A stretch of DNA of 64,000 bases from Tridacna crocea (taxonomy: Eukaryota; Mollusca; Bivalvia; Cardiida; Cardiidae), in contig OX031059.1 in NCBI GenBank assembly GCA_943736015.1, forward strand, positions 53,703,159-53,767,158, written 5' to 3'. Every line of letters begins with the position of its first letter. The first letter of the stretch is position 1. Under the pieces are notes generated by a model, which was given only the letters and a program-made list of their open reading frames with translations, had not been told where the DNA came from and searched no databases. The position numbers and the translations under genes are program-made. Shown here one piece after another: positions 30,747-41,051 of this stretch.

Positions 30747-31054
30747 TTTTATTGTAAATAAAGGCCACCGGCCTAAATTACATCATTACTGAAAATATGC
30801 ATAACTATAACATTCATTAAGTATCAGTTTTGATTTCGAACGGCTGTGTCTCTTCTTTTTTCAGATGAAATTCCTTGATTAAAAAAAAAGTGTTGAAAAT
30901 GGACTGAAAGATCAGTTTCCTTCTCTCAAAGTTCGCTTACAAATCGGGGAAAAGAAAACCACAAGTGTCTGTTAAGTCTAATGGGTTATTCATTTATACT
31001 TCAGATTCCCAAAATAAGTCACCACCTGACGAGTCCCAATTTTCAAGACATGGG

Positions 31055-31247
31055 CCAGTATTCACCGACCATTCTTAAGAGTATTCTTAGTCTTAATCTC
31101 AAGAAGTTTCTATATTTGAAAGTAACATAAATTCTGATTGGCTAAACCGTTTGGTTTAGCCAATCAGAATTTATGTTACTTTCAAATGTAGAAAATTCAG
31201 GAGAATAAGACTGAGAATGTTCTTAAGAACGGTTGGTGAATATAGAT
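31055..31247. mobile_element. F3 palindrome with a private paired change
   Basis: Centred near 31150 on GGCTAAACCGTTTGG. The arms carry ACATAAATTCTGATTGG / CCAATCAGAATTTATGT where other F3 copies have CAACTTCTG or GAACTTCTG, so this copy changed on both sides. Arms are near perfect for about 90 bases each. Confidence 0.83.
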
Positions 31248-31599
31248 CAAGATTGTTCGGTAAAAAGTTCCAAAAATTTGCTATAGGAAATCATATAATT
31301 AAGATATATTCTGGTCATAAAAGTCCGAAGATTGCACCACGTTGGTTTTACGTCTAAACTCTCGGACATGATAACGTTATTCGATATCGATCTAGTACTT
31401 AATTAATGTTCTTACCGGTATATGATGTGAATTGAAATAGATGTTGTTTAATATAAGACGTTGATTTAATTATGATAATATTGTTCACGTACGTGTTACA
31501 TTTCGCGTGGTCGATTTCAAAGTGCCGATGTAGAGGTGCTATAATATAATCATAATTGATATTCATAGACGGGCTCTAGCGCATACATGATGCTTGTAT
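31248..31599. other. No gene recognised
   Basis: AT-rich spacer after the F3. Confidence 0.35.
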
Positions 31600-31722
31600 C
31601 CTGAAGGCTGTCTTGGTGGTGGCAGTGCGCCATGTTTCCTCTGTTTAAATCAACAAAACAGGCTGGATTCAATTCCCCTTGGCTGCTGATTTCGTTTGAA
31701 GGCACTTCAGCTGACAGTGTAC
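31600..31722 (+). mobile_element. Possible decayed SINE head
   Basis: GGTGGCAGTGCGCC followed some 50 bases later by GGATTCAATTCCCC, which resemble A and B boxes, and GCTGATTTCGTTTGAAGGC. Low support. Confidence 0.3.
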
Positions 31723-32245
31723 GTGGACGTCAAAATCAGTGTATACATTCTGAAGTCTGATCATTGCTGGGTACCATGACATTATTTTCCTGCTGCGGAT
31801 TGCATTATTTAGGGGTTCTTTTTTTCACGGTGTGCGCTGTTCAGTTCTTAATTCTAGAACAGACACGGTACCTCCGGAACATGTGCATACCGCTGTTTTG
31901 TTTTCCAATTTCTCATTTATTTCATACTAGCCACTTCACCACAGTCATTGTCATACGTTCGATTAAGGCATAATTGTGCTCTCTCCAACATATCGGCTGC
32001 TTTCCCCCAAAGGAAAAATTCATTATTTGACATTAAATTATTGGAGTTTCAGGTCCCAGACGGGAAGTAGACCAATACAAGCCCACAATACCACTACTGA
32101 GCGCCAAATTTCACTTCACTGTTGTCCATAAAAGTTTTCAATAATTATGGACCCGTCCAAACTCTTGTTGTTTGATAAAGAGTAAAAAGGACTCGTGTCT
32201 GCCGTGCAGAGTTCCTCGAGGAAATAATTCTGCTGAATAACTGTC
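31723..32245. other. Hydrophobic plus-strand frame, otherwise empty
   Basis: An ATG near 31777 with ACC before it opens a hydrophobic, cysteine-containing stretch of ~65 codons. There is no good donor and no family match, so it is not called as a gene. Confidence 0.3.
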
Positions 32246-32249
32246 TTAA

Positions 32250-32452
32250 TCTTTTATCAAACGACAAAATTTTAGACTGGTCCAAATTGAACTTACTTGC
32301 AGAATACAAACTTGCAGACGACTAAATGTAACTCAAAAATTGAAATTTGTTTCTACAAGGGTAGGAACATTGTCGTAAAAGGAGAAAATGCTGTTAACCA
32401 TCACTTTCTCCCTTTCCCGCAATGTTTTCATAGGGTCGTAAAAACCAGCGAT
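32250..32452 (-). mobile_element. F1 MITE, decayed
   Basis: TTAA at 32246-32249, right end CTTTTATCAAACGACAAAA. The GCAGA block is partly duplicated (CTTGCAGAATACAAACTTGC). The hairpin is imperfect (GCTGTTAACCATCAC). Confidence 0.7.
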
Positions 32453-32455
32453 TGA

Positions 32456-32611
32456 AACAAACTGAAAGCAGACGACAAAATAAACGCTACTCAAAAATTG
32501 CATTTTGTTTCAAGCAGGGTAGAAAACATTGTGGGGAAAAGAAGAAAATGCTGGTTACCAAAGGCTTCTATCTCAGGGTCGAAAAAATAACAGCGATTTT
32601 TTGGAAACGGT
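32456..32611 (-). mobile_element. F1 MITE lacking one hairpin arm
   Basis: AAAGCAGACGACAAAATAAAC, first arm to GAAAATGCTGGTTACC, then straight to AAAGGCTTCTATCTCAGGG. Nearly the same junction as the copy at 538, so the arm loss happened at the same point of the hairpin. Confidence 0.7.
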
Positions 32612-33443
32612 TTAACGCGCCAAACATCAAAATATGAAATTTCAACTATTTTCAAGCCAAAAGGCCCAGTTTTCTTGTGACGCTGTTTTCGCAGTTCATT
32701 TTCTCAAACTGTTTATTTTCTTCACAATACACAGGTGTATGTTTTTCATTCAACGAGTACTTACTCATTTGAGACGAGACTGTAGTAAATAGCAATTTGA
32801 GATTAAAACTGTCTCCGCCCTTCTCTCTCCTTATCGAAAAAAACGTGAATATCTCCGAGAAAAAAAAAAACAGGGTTTAAAAACATTGCATGAAAAAGAC
32901 TTGTTTGTTATAAGCTGTTGTTTCTTTTCCCTCATCATTGTTTTGGTTATTAGTCGAAAACGGTAGGTTTTATTCAATTTGTTTCTCGTGTTTTTTGTTT
33001 TACTTGTATACGATTTATTCCTTCGTCATTATTTGGTATATAAAAATTAAATTTCAACTTCGTCAAATTGAAAATTACAGTAAGAACAAATATGAAATGT
33101 GAGAATGGTGTCTTATGGGTGTTGAAACAGTAGCAATCCGTTTTTACGCTGTTAGCAAAGGCAGTCAGTTCACTTGCTGTGCGTTTTTTTCCCCACAAAA
33201 CTTGGATAAGATTCGTTACCTCATTCCTTAAATATGTTAATTCTTAAATTTTCCACAAAATTATACATCTTTTTTTTTTTAATGTTTAACAAGGTGGGTG
33301 GGGTAGGGGGGAAATGGTAAGAATAGACCACTCTCGTCTCGTGAAATTCTTTTATCGAGCAATAGATTCTTTATCGAAAGAAGATAAAACCCAAATACGG
33401 TCGACGGAAGTCGTACAGAGATACGGTAGGCTATGCAAAGGAT
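32612..33443. other. No gene recognised
   Basis: AT-rich with A and T runs and a short G-rich patch near 33295. No supported exon. Confidence 0.4.
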
Positions 33444-33447
33444 TTAA

Positions 33448-33671
33448 CGCTTTTTCCAAACGATTAAACTTTAAACTGTTTCAAATTCACAGCATTAGCA
33501 GACCAAAAATTTAAACCTGCTGAAATGATGGGATTTTTTAATAGAGGAATGGAAAACATCGTGGGAAAAGGAGAAAATGCTGGTAACCAGCATTTTCTCC
33601 TTTTCCCACGATGTTTCCATCGGCTTTATGTCTCAAGATTAGTAAACCATGGGCCCAATTCGGTAAAGGAT
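33448..33671 (-). mobile_element. F1 MITE with flipped centre and paired arm change
   Basis: TTAA at 33444-33447 and 33672-33675. The arms read CATCGTGGG / CCCACGATG, a joint change, and the centre is GGTAACC in a minus-oriented copy. Right block strongly diverged, so the hairpin is better conserved than its flanks. Confidence 0.83.
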
Positions 33672-33675
33672 TTAA

Positions 33676-34167
33676 GATACGAATGTAAAGAAGGTTTTTA
33701 CTACGTTCAGGTGTCCCTCAGACAGTCTGGCGACAACCCGATTATTACTTAGTTCTGCACTTCAAAAAATCTACATAAAATATACACACTGCGTAACTTA
33801 TACACCAACAACGCCGCTTCTGATAAGAAATATCACGGCTGTATAAAATATTATTGCATTATATCAAAGGTGATTTTTTTTTTCTTTCGTTCTTTTTATT
33901 TCACCTCCCTCGACACATGAAATAATGAGGAACTCAAAATTTCTGCATTAAGTAATGTAGAGCTTTTAATCTCGGTATTATATTTAATTTTCATTTCGTT
34001 TTGAATTAGAATGAAATTTATGAAAATCATACGTAAAACTGTTTGAAAATAATGTCTTATTTTTCTTTCCCCTGAAGAGGATGTTGAGAAAGAACAGGAG
34101 GGAAGGAATGGGGTGGGTGGGGAAAAGAAAGGCCGATATGAAGTATCAATATTTTCTTTATTTTAGT
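33676..34167. other. No gene recognised
   Basis: AT-rich with a T run near 33880 and a G-rich patch near 34100. Confidence 0.4.
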
Positions 34168-34171
34168 TTAA

Positions 34172-34392
34172 CCCTTTCCCAAACAATCCCTGGTTTTTAC
34201 GGGTCTAGAATAGTAGCCTTTTGAAAACATTGTGGGAAAAGGAGAAAATGCTGGCAACCAGTATTTTCTCCTTTTCCCACAATGTTTTCTACCCTATCAT
34301 AGACAGAAATCATCTTTTCAGCAAGAGTTGAATTGTCATCTGCAAATGCTTTAAATTTGGTCTAGTCCAAAAGTATGTCGTTTGGGAAAGGG
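34172..34392 (+). mobile_element. F1 MITE, sibling of the copy at 6068
   Basis: TTAA at 34168-34171 and 34393-34396. It shares with 6068-6288 the subfamily marks GGGTCTAGAAT, CATCTTTTCAGCAAGAG and TTTGGTCTAGTCC, with only scattered differences. Likely a recently active subfamily. Confidence 0.9.
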
Positions 34393-34463
34393 TTAAGATA
34401 TATATCCATTTTGTTTCCCCGAAATAATTTATATAGAATCGAAAGTACATGAGTTTAGTTGAT

Positions 34464-34738
34464 ACCAGCCTGCATAGCTCAGTCGGTAGAGCGAAGGACC
34501 CATGAGGGTTTGGTTCGATCCCCACGGCTGGCCATCTAAGATTGCTAAAACTCTTTCGGATGAGACGTTAAACAGAGGTCCCACGTGATGGTGCTATACA
34601 CCGAGCGCGCTAAAAGAACCAATCGTGGGTTTCGTCCTTTATCTGCACTATCCCCCGTAATAATACTGACAGCCTCAGGGGCGTTGACCATATATAGGCA
34701 ACTGGCGGGACGATAAATAAACTCGAATTCAATCAGTC
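34464..34738 (+). mobile_element. SINE-A with well-preserved tRNA-like head
   Basis: A box TAGCTCAGTCGGTAGAGCG at about 34475 and B box GGTTCGATCCCC at 34512-34523 are near canonical. Then CTGGCCATCTAAG, GGATGAGACGTTAAAC, GGTGCTATACACCGAGCG, TATCTGCACTATCCCCC and a short tail AATTCAATCAGTC. The tRNA cloverleaf 3' half is replaced by SINE body. Confidence 0.87.
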
Positions 34739-34849
34739 AAAACAATTAAGGTTTCCTCCTGTGATTAACTTCTCGAAAACATGGACAGATGCGTTGGTCG
34801 CTATATTTTACATGTAAATCATACTGTTGAAAACTCATAATGTTCAATA

Positions 34850-35305
34850 TCAGCGGCGTATCCAACAAATTTTTTTAACGCGGGTCAATCGCCAAGGACT
34901 AAGGCGTATTTTGTTCAAAATCAAAGACAAGGCGTATCCACGACGTTTTCGTGGCGTTCCTCTGGCGTATTTGGCGTATGGATTTCGAGGAACATAAAGT
35001 ACAGACTACTGAGACGTAAGAGTGGCGTATGACGCGTTGTCTTGGCGTAACCGTATCGTTAGCTCGACGTTCCTATTATGTGCAGCCTTGCCGTCGGTCA
35101 ATGATGGAAAACGGCTCTGCTCACTTCTGGCTGTCATTCGTACAAAAGAATTCAAACGTATTAAATTAACCGATACGTCATTGTGGCGTAATAAGTGTTC
35201 AAACTACGCTCCCGCGGCGTCACTGCCGTTTTTGTTTTCGCTTTAACGGCGTATGTGTGACGTAAGCATGACGTATCGAAGATACGCATCAGTGAGGGGC
35301 GTCTT
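34850..35305. other. GC-richer block with repeated GGCGTA motifs
   Basis: GGCGTA occurs about nine times on the plus strand within ~450 bases, plus several GACGTA. The block lacks inverted repeats and matches no MITE family in the window. A plus-strand frame at 35022-35246 has repeated WRN-containing stretches encoded by this motif, which does not establish a gene. Confidence 0.55.
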
Positions 35306-35342
35306 AAAATCGTTGATTTTCAGACCAACTGGTGTCTCCTGT

Positions 35343-35755
35343 TATGCCCAGGGCTGGTAAGTAAGAAATCGTGGTTCGAGCACCGCGCCGACGTAAAAAC
35401 CTGATCGACTGTGACTTTTTTTCTGGTATTGTAGAATATTGTTACCAACAGGATTTATTCTCATTTCACAACAGTGACAGCGAAAAAAAAAAAACATGTT
35501 TAAAACTTGTTTTTTTTTTTCCTCAAATGCATCAGGCGACTTTCCAGACACTGCCTGAGTTCGCAGATTTGAAAAAAAAAAGTCTATAATTTGACAGAAA
35601 TAGTACGTTACAACGTTACAATGAAAAAAGTCTATACGACACAAATAGTACGTTACATGTATATCAGTGTGTGTGGGATGCGGGAAGAGGGAGGGGAACA
35701 AATGAATAAGTGCACTGGCAGTCATGGTATGACATAAACGTTGTTGTAGAAAATA
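35343..35755 (+). mobile_element. Possible decayed SINE
   Basis: A B-box-like GTGGTTCGAGCACC near 35371, A and T runs, then CACTGGCAGTCATGGTATGA and GTTGTTGTAG at about 35712-35755, recalling the SINE-B/D 3' end. Continuity is uncertain. Confidence 0.3.
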
Positions 35756-35816
35756 CGTTCAAACAAAATCAAGTGTCAGTTATCGTGACATATCCACATA
35801 CAATCTCTAAATGAAC

Positions 35817-36101
35817 AGCCTGCATAGTTGGTAGAGAGTAGGACGTGTGATCATGAGGGTGTGGGTTCGACCCCAACGGTTTGTCATCTATGATGACAAA
35901 TAGTCTTTCAGATGAGACGTTAAACCGAGGTCCCGTGTGACGGTGCTATACACCGAGCACGTTAAAGAACCAGGCGAAACTTAGGATGGGTTTCGTCCTG
36001 TATCTGCACTTTCCCCCGTAACAATACTAACCGCCTTCATGGGCGTCACCCATATGGGAAGCCGATGGCGACGCTAAGTAAACAGAAATTCAATCAATCA
36101 G
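35817..36101 (+). mobile_element. SINE-A with imperfect 13-bp target duplication
   Basis: Head CCTGCATAGTTGGTAGAG, B box GGGTTCGACCCC, body as at 34464 including GTGCTATACACCGAGCACG and CCCATATGGGAAGCCG, tail AATTCAATCAATCAG. TCTCTAAATGAAC at 35804-35816 and TCTCTGAATAAAC at 36102-36114 form the duplication with two differences. Confidence 0.87.
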
Positions 36102-36244
36102 TCTCTGAATAAACTTAATATGATAAACCAATGAGACAGGGAAGAACATCCAGGATGGGCAATCACTAAACAGTCACATCTCTCTCTTTTTTTTTTCTTT
36201 CATTTAAAAGACTTGTTCGCTCATAATGCAATGAAAACTGTTAA

Positions 36245-36465
36245 CTCATTACCAAACGACAACGTTTTAGGCTTGTCCATATAGAAAACATTTGCAGACG
36301 ACAAAATAAAAGTGACTGAAAATTTGAAATTTGTTTTGTGAAGGGTAGAAAACATTGTGGGAAAAGGAGAAAATGCTGGTTACCAGCATTTTCTCCTTTT
36401 CCCACAATGTTTTCTACAGGCTTCTTTTTCAGGGGCGTCAAAAGTAGGGATTGTGTGGTAATGGG
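36245..36465 (-). mobile_element. F1 MITE
   Basis: TTAA at 36241-36244 and 36466-36469. One of the best-preserved copies; perfect hairpin around GCTGGTTACCAGC. The ~66-codon frame crossing it recurs in other copies because the hairpin lacks stops in that frame. Confidence 0.9.
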
Positions 36466-36469
36466 TTAA

Positions 36470-36944
36470 TTCAAGAAGGAATCGGCTAAAACGATCAGTC
36501 CCGGTCGTTTCCGTCTTCGGTAATTCAAAAGGCGGAATAAAAATGATTTAAAATTATGTTTACAGGTAAACTTGACAAAACAACGCAAACAAAAGACCAT
36601 GTTTACACCCATAAATCTGATCTTTTATGTAAATATTGAGAAAATTCAGTGAGGCCTGATCACTCCCGGATTATATAATAATTGTTAAAAGACTTAAACG
36701 TGACATTTTTGAAAGATGTGACATTTCGATTATAAAGCAGCGTCATTACCCCTTTATCCGGACTACACCTGTGTATAAGTGTATTATTTTCTTTTGGAAA
36801 TCGACGAGAAAAAGCTGTCACGGAACACCAGTCATGTTTCTACTTGGCGTCAATTTTTTAAGACTTGTACAAACTCGAAGTATTAAAAACGAAAAAAATA
36901 AAAAGAATAATGGTGCTCAGGTGGTAGAGTTTGTCCATGAGAGC
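36470..36944. other. No gene recognised
   Basis: AT-rich, no supported feature. Confidence 0.4.
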
Positions 36945-37025
36945 GATAAAAACAATGTGGGAAAAGGAGAAAATGCTGTTTACCAGCATTTTCTCTTTTT
37001 CCTACATTGTTTTTACGAAAATCCC
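36945..37025. mobile_element. F1 hairpin fragment
   Basis: AAAACAATGTGGGAAAAGG and CTTTTTCCTACATTGTTTT pair around GCTGTTTACCAGC. CAATGT / ACATTG is a paired change from CATTGT / ACAATG. No outer F1 sequence. Confidence 0.6.
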
Positions 37026-37079
37026 TCTTTGTTTAACGATTTCTTTTATAAATGATGGGATTTGTCCCCAATGAAGGCA

Positions 37080-37164
37080 AAAGCAGCATTTTCCCCTTTT
37101 CCCACATTGTTTTCAAAGGCATTTCTTTCCATAGATAGGTAAAATACCGAATAGTTTGGTAAAG
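37080..37164 (-). mobile_element. F1 left-half fragment
   Basis: GCAGCATTTTCCCCTTTTCC, ACATTGTTTTCAAAGGC and GTTTGGTAAAG. Only one arm present. Confidence 0.55.
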
Positions 37165-37373
37165 AAAATTGCCACACTGCAGTCTGCATACCAGTGATTT
37201 CGTTTTACAGCAAACCAGGTTTAACAACATTCTGACAAATGGACACATTTTTCGTGACGTGCAATTTAGCATTTCTTTTTTTTTTTCAATTTACTGTATT
37301 TTTACATACATGTAATCAGTGTCTATATAAACCTGAATATTGGATATCAGTACGTTGATTTAGAGGGACACTT

Positions 37374-37665
37374 GGACCTTAAAGCCGTTTTCAACATTAT
37401 TTCGGTAATATTGCAGCAGCCAGTACACCTATCTGTGTGTTTTTTTTTCAGAGTTTCTTTTACTAGTACTTCTGAAAAATATTCTTCAAAAGTTGCTGAC
37501 CGCTTTTCGACATAATCATCGTTGAAATGATGATCAGCAGCGGAAGAGAAACGACATCTGTCGCAAAGACTATCATAAATTCTCAGAATGAAATTCTCAC
37601 AGCTGAGGATTCGATCTAGCGACTTAGGCCCCCATACCAATATCTCCCGCTAGATGGCATTCTAT
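37374..37665 (-). mobile_element. SINE-B, minus strand
   Basis: Read on the minus strand: B-box-like AGATCGAATCCTC, body with GACAGATGTCG and ATGATTATGTCG, AGTACTAGTAAAAG, and 3' end CCGAAATAATGTTGAAAAC. It has diverged from 29781 but keeps the same order. No tail repeat remains. Confidence 0.6.
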
Positions 37666-38150
37666 AAATACTCATCTATCTGATTTGGGCATCCTGGGTA
37701 CAGAACCGAACCACTTTCCTACGCGACAACCGTTACTTTGAATTTCAAACTAAAATAAACGTTTACTCAATAAAACGCTACCTTGTGCAGTTCACTCAGC
37801 TATGATCAGCAGTTTAGAGAAATCTGGAGCTAAAGCAGGTCTCATTTCTCCTCAAAGGTATTGATAAAAGCTATTTTCTACATTGCTACTTTATAGAGCG
37901 TAATATTACAGTCTGCCCGCTTTCGGGGCTAGTGATGCGTCATATAAGAAAGGTCGAAAATTCGAAGAATATGACATGCGCAGACAACGGCCCCCATACT
38001 TCAAATCCTGCACGCTTGATTACTACGCAGTTTCCGAGCTTCAAAAAATAAAGCGGACATTGTCAGACTGGGAAATTGATATGCACTGACCGCAGACTCA
38101 TAATTATTTACGAGTCACGTTCTATGACAAATGTGGTATACTCAGTAAAA
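37666..38150. other. No gene recognised
   Basis: No repeat family or exon supported. Confidence 0.4.
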
Positions 38151-38151
38151 C

Positions 38152-38290
38152 ACGGACAAAAAGTATCGACTTTACGCCAACTCACGCGGTCCAGGCAGGC
38201 TGACCCGAGTCGAAACTTTTTGCAACGAGTGAAATTTTTTCTGCATTGAATAAGACCAGTCTACCCCATGATTCGGACCTTTTTTGTTCC
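38152..38290. mobile_element. F5 partial
   Basis: GGACAAAAAGTATCGAC, a decayed hairpin ending GGCAGGCTGACCCGAGTCG, then AACTTTTTGCAA and ACCAGTCTACCCCATGATTC. Outer ends missing. Confidence 0.6.
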
Positions 38291-38336
38291 AGACAAATTT
38301 GATTTAAACTGTGCACAGAATTGCCATGTTTGTTTA

Positions 38337-38558
38337 CCCCATAACTACACAATCCCGACTTTTGTCGACTCGGAGAAAGAAGCCTTTAGAAAACATTGTG
38401 GTAAAAGGAGAAAATGCTGGTAGCCAGCATTTTCTCCTTTTACCACAATGTTTCCTACCCTTCACAAAGCAAATTTTAAATTTTCAGTCACTTTAATTTT
38501 GTCGTCTGCGAATGCTTCCGATTTGGATAAACCTAAAATCTTGTCGTTTGGTAATGAG
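38337..38558 (+). mobile_element. F1 MITE with paired GGTAAAAGG change
   Basis: TTAA at 38559-38562; the left site has decayed to TTTA. Hairpin arms read TTGTGGTAAAAGG / CCTTTTACCACAA where the family has GTGGGAAAAGG / CCTTTTCCCAC, so one substitution is mirrored in both arms. Confidence 0.85.
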
Positions 38559-38639
38559 TTAATGCATTACGAAGGCACATTAAACACCGTTTTTACAGAG
38601 CGTCACTTATCTATATAAGGGATAAGAGATCTATGACGT

Positions 38640-38690
38640 GACGAGCAAAATCTCCTTTTGCCACCATGTTTTTGTACCTATTAATTTGCT
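38640..38690. mobile_element. F1b arm fragment
   Basis: GACGAGCAAAATCTCCTTTTGCC and CCATGTTTTTGTACC; a single arm only. Confidence 0.45.
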
Positions 38691-38931
38691 ACAAGATCGA
38701 TAAAAACTCATTCGCAGGTGTTAATATTTTCACTTGATTGAAAATGTTTGTACAAGTTCACGATCCTTTACAGGTGTCATTTCAAGTTAATAAGTATAAT
38801 TGAAAGTAAAAATGTGCAGAATTATTTCATCCTTTGCAAGTCTAGCAAATAAAAAAGTCTTATTCAGAAACCCAAAAAAGATTCCAATATTGTGATTTCA
38901 TACTTGTATTTGTCAGAATTTTGTAGCTGAA

Positions 38932-39004
38932 CGTTGGACAGTGTGGATCAAAGATCAGACTGCACAGTCTGTGCAGTCTGATCTTGATCTGCAACTGTCC
39001 ATAA
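38932..39004. mobile_element. F2 hairpin
   Basis: TTGGACAGTGTGGATCAAAG and its mirror around CTGCACAGTCTGTGCAG. The centre differs from the usual AGAACGT spacer. Flanks not recognisable as F2. Confidence 0.65.
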
Positions 39005-39130
39005 AAGAAATTGCGATAAAATATGGGGCTCATAGGGTAAAATTATTGACACTGACAGAGATTGTTGACAGATGAGACCAGATGGTACAACTCACCCTTC
39101 TCGATCGTGACAACTTAAAGTCTATCCTAA

Positions 39131-39333
39131 CCCTTTGGCTGATAAGCGAGGCTAACTAACATTTCACGGACGTTGTAGATCAAGATCAGACTGCACAGAA
39201 CGTGCAGTCTGATCTTGGATCTACACTGTCCGTTAAGGACTTATTCTATTTCTCTCCAAAAAAATAAGTTTGGAGAATAGGGTAACTTAGCGGTTTTGAA
39301 AGTTTGATTTAATTAATTTAGCAGAGAAAGAGT
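39131..39333 (+). mobile_element. F2 MITE
   Basis: Left end CCCTTTGGCTGATAAGCG after CTAA (a decayed TTAA), right TTAA at 39334-39337. Hairpin arms GTTGTAGATCAAGATCAG with mirror; AT-rich right half with GGTTTTGAAAGTTTG. Confidence 0.8.
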
Positions 39334-39542
39334 TTAAATTCGCTCGACCAGTAAGAGGGAAAATTGTGCCCCTAGCGAAACATGACTAGTTTTCCAAGAA
39401 TACCAGTATTTCCTAATAAACATGATTGCTACAAAAACTGAAAGCAAAGAGAATATTGTATTTGGATGATTTACTTGCCTTTTTTTGGCAAATAATAAAT
39501 AAACTGAATAAGAAAAATGGATGAAAGTATTATACATGTCAA

Positions 39543-39795
39543 GGGGTGAAAGCGAAACAAACTATTCCATCTGCATTTTGGAAAATTTTACAGGCGAGGA
39601 AAAAAACTTGTCATTTCTCTGAAAAGAATTTTTAAATCACATTTTTTAGATATGTTGTGTAGAAATGTGTATATGAATTCAGCATTACATATCTAAGAAT
39701 GATGATCTATCAATTCTTTCCAGAGAAATAAGAAGTTATTTCCCTCACATGTAAAATGTTTCAAAATACAGATGGAATAGTTTCGCATTCAGCCC
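39543..39795. mobile_element. F12 inverted-repeat element
   Basis: Arms of about 80 bp: GGGGTGAAAGCGAAAC, TATTCCATCTGCATTTTG and CATTTCTCTGAAAAGAATT on the left, mirrored at 39710-39795 with scattered mismatches. About 85 bp of AT-rich centre. No clear target duplication and no frame. Confidence 0.7.
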
Positions 39796-39923
39796 TCGAT
39801 GTACATAATGGACTTAGGCAGTATCTCTCCAGGTTCTACGGTGAAACCACCTTTTTGGGGGAATCTATCCGAATTGTCTATCCGAAGCAATATTATAATG
39901 ATTTCTCACATTATGGGTTTTAA

Positions 39924-40298
39924 GGTAAGACCTGTGTATTGCACTTCCGGTGAACATTTGGCAAAAATTCTAATTGGTTGTTAAATAAGGATAAATAAGG
40001 ATTTATGCAGAAATAATATTTTTGCACATTTCTAACGGATCAGAAATTCCGTTTATGTCTATCTTGAAACTATTTTTTGATACTTTTGTTTGTTTTCTAA
40101 AAAGGGAGGTAATTATTATCTCTTTTTCAATATTGAGAATATAGCGGTTTTAGATTTATAAATGATAATTCAAAGAAAGAACAAATGTAAAAAATGAAAA
40201 GGTGAAAGTAGTTCAATAATACTCATTTTTAATTATAGCTAATTTTGCATGATGATATTTTAGTGGAAATCGCTGTTTTCAATTACACAGGTCTTACC
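39924..40298. mobile_element. F13 TTAA-flanked inverted-repeat element
   Basis: TTAA at 39920-39923 and 40299-40302 flanks GGTAAGACCTGTGTA and its reverse complement. The ends differ from F1 and F2. Internally AT-rich, with no frame. TTAA duplication suggests a piggyBac- or Kolobok-type enzyme. Confidence 0.7.
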
Positions 40299-40302
40299 TT
40301 AA

Positions 40303-40803
40303 GTACAGGAATGTTACCATGATTTGTAAAGGAATAATGTTACTAAGATTTGTAAAGTAATAATGTTACTATAATTTGATGAACCTTCACTCCAATTTTC
40401 TAAGCCTCTGACAAAGTATTGGTCACACAATCATATTGAACGAAAACCAAGCGAATAAACTGAAACGGAGCATACGAGGAATAACTCCTCTCTATCATAA
40501 ACAAAATAGCTGATACCGGGAACCAAATATCAAAGAACTAATGGTATTTAATGACAGAGTGACGATAATTAAATCATATCACTGACAGATCTTTGGTATT
40601 TTATCGTGCTATGTACAACAGCTCTACCGATTCGATAGGGGTTTTCACGCTGCATCAACGCTGTTCTCGTTATGAACGGCGACAGTTCATTCTCTCGTTG
40701 TTCCTGGGCTACAGCGGATCGATACTATGGCTAACGCACAATATATTCCTTGATGCCTCTAGCGAGTAGAAGGAAAACTTTTCTATGCAATCATGCCTGT
40801 TCC
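40303..40803. other. No gene recognised
   Basis: Contains a short imperfect direct repeat near 40330-40375 (AATAATGTTACTA). Otherwise empty. Confidence 0.4.
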
Positions 40804-40892
40804 ATATCGTCGGTTTACTTCAAAAAAACCTCGTAATTACAGCTTGTAACAAGCTTTAGTTACGAGGTTTTCGAAGTAAATCGACGATATGA
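40804..40892. mobile_element. F7 palindrome
   Basis: CATATCGTCGGTTTACTTC...ACCTCGTAATTACAGCTTG mirrored around TAACAAG. Outer ends CATATCG and CGATATG are better kept than at 21242. Confidence 0.8.
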
Positions 40893-41051
40893 ATCTTTAT
40901 CTTTGCAGATCGCGACATTAAGCCTTACCCTTTTAAACAAATTAAATAAAACTTTCAAAACGATATTTAAAACCCGAGTTATGTTGTTTTAAACTTATTG
41001 TTTTGGAGGAAACACCTCCTTATCGGAGAGTGTAAATGACATAGAGGATAT

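Noticed and set aside
34464..34540. Possible tRNA gene
   Set aside because: A and B boxes are good but the sequence runs into a shared SINE body in place of the tRNA acceptor stem; the same head-body unit recurs at other loci.
35022..35246. Plus-strand frame with repeated WRN-containing stretches
   Set aside because: Produced by the GGCGTA motif cluster; no exon boundaries.
36241..36441. Recurring ~66-codon open frame in many F1 copies
   Set aside because: It lies across the F1 hairpin and its right block, begins at a non-ATG codon in most copies, and is preserved because the hairpin has no stops in that frame. It breaks freely in decayed copies.
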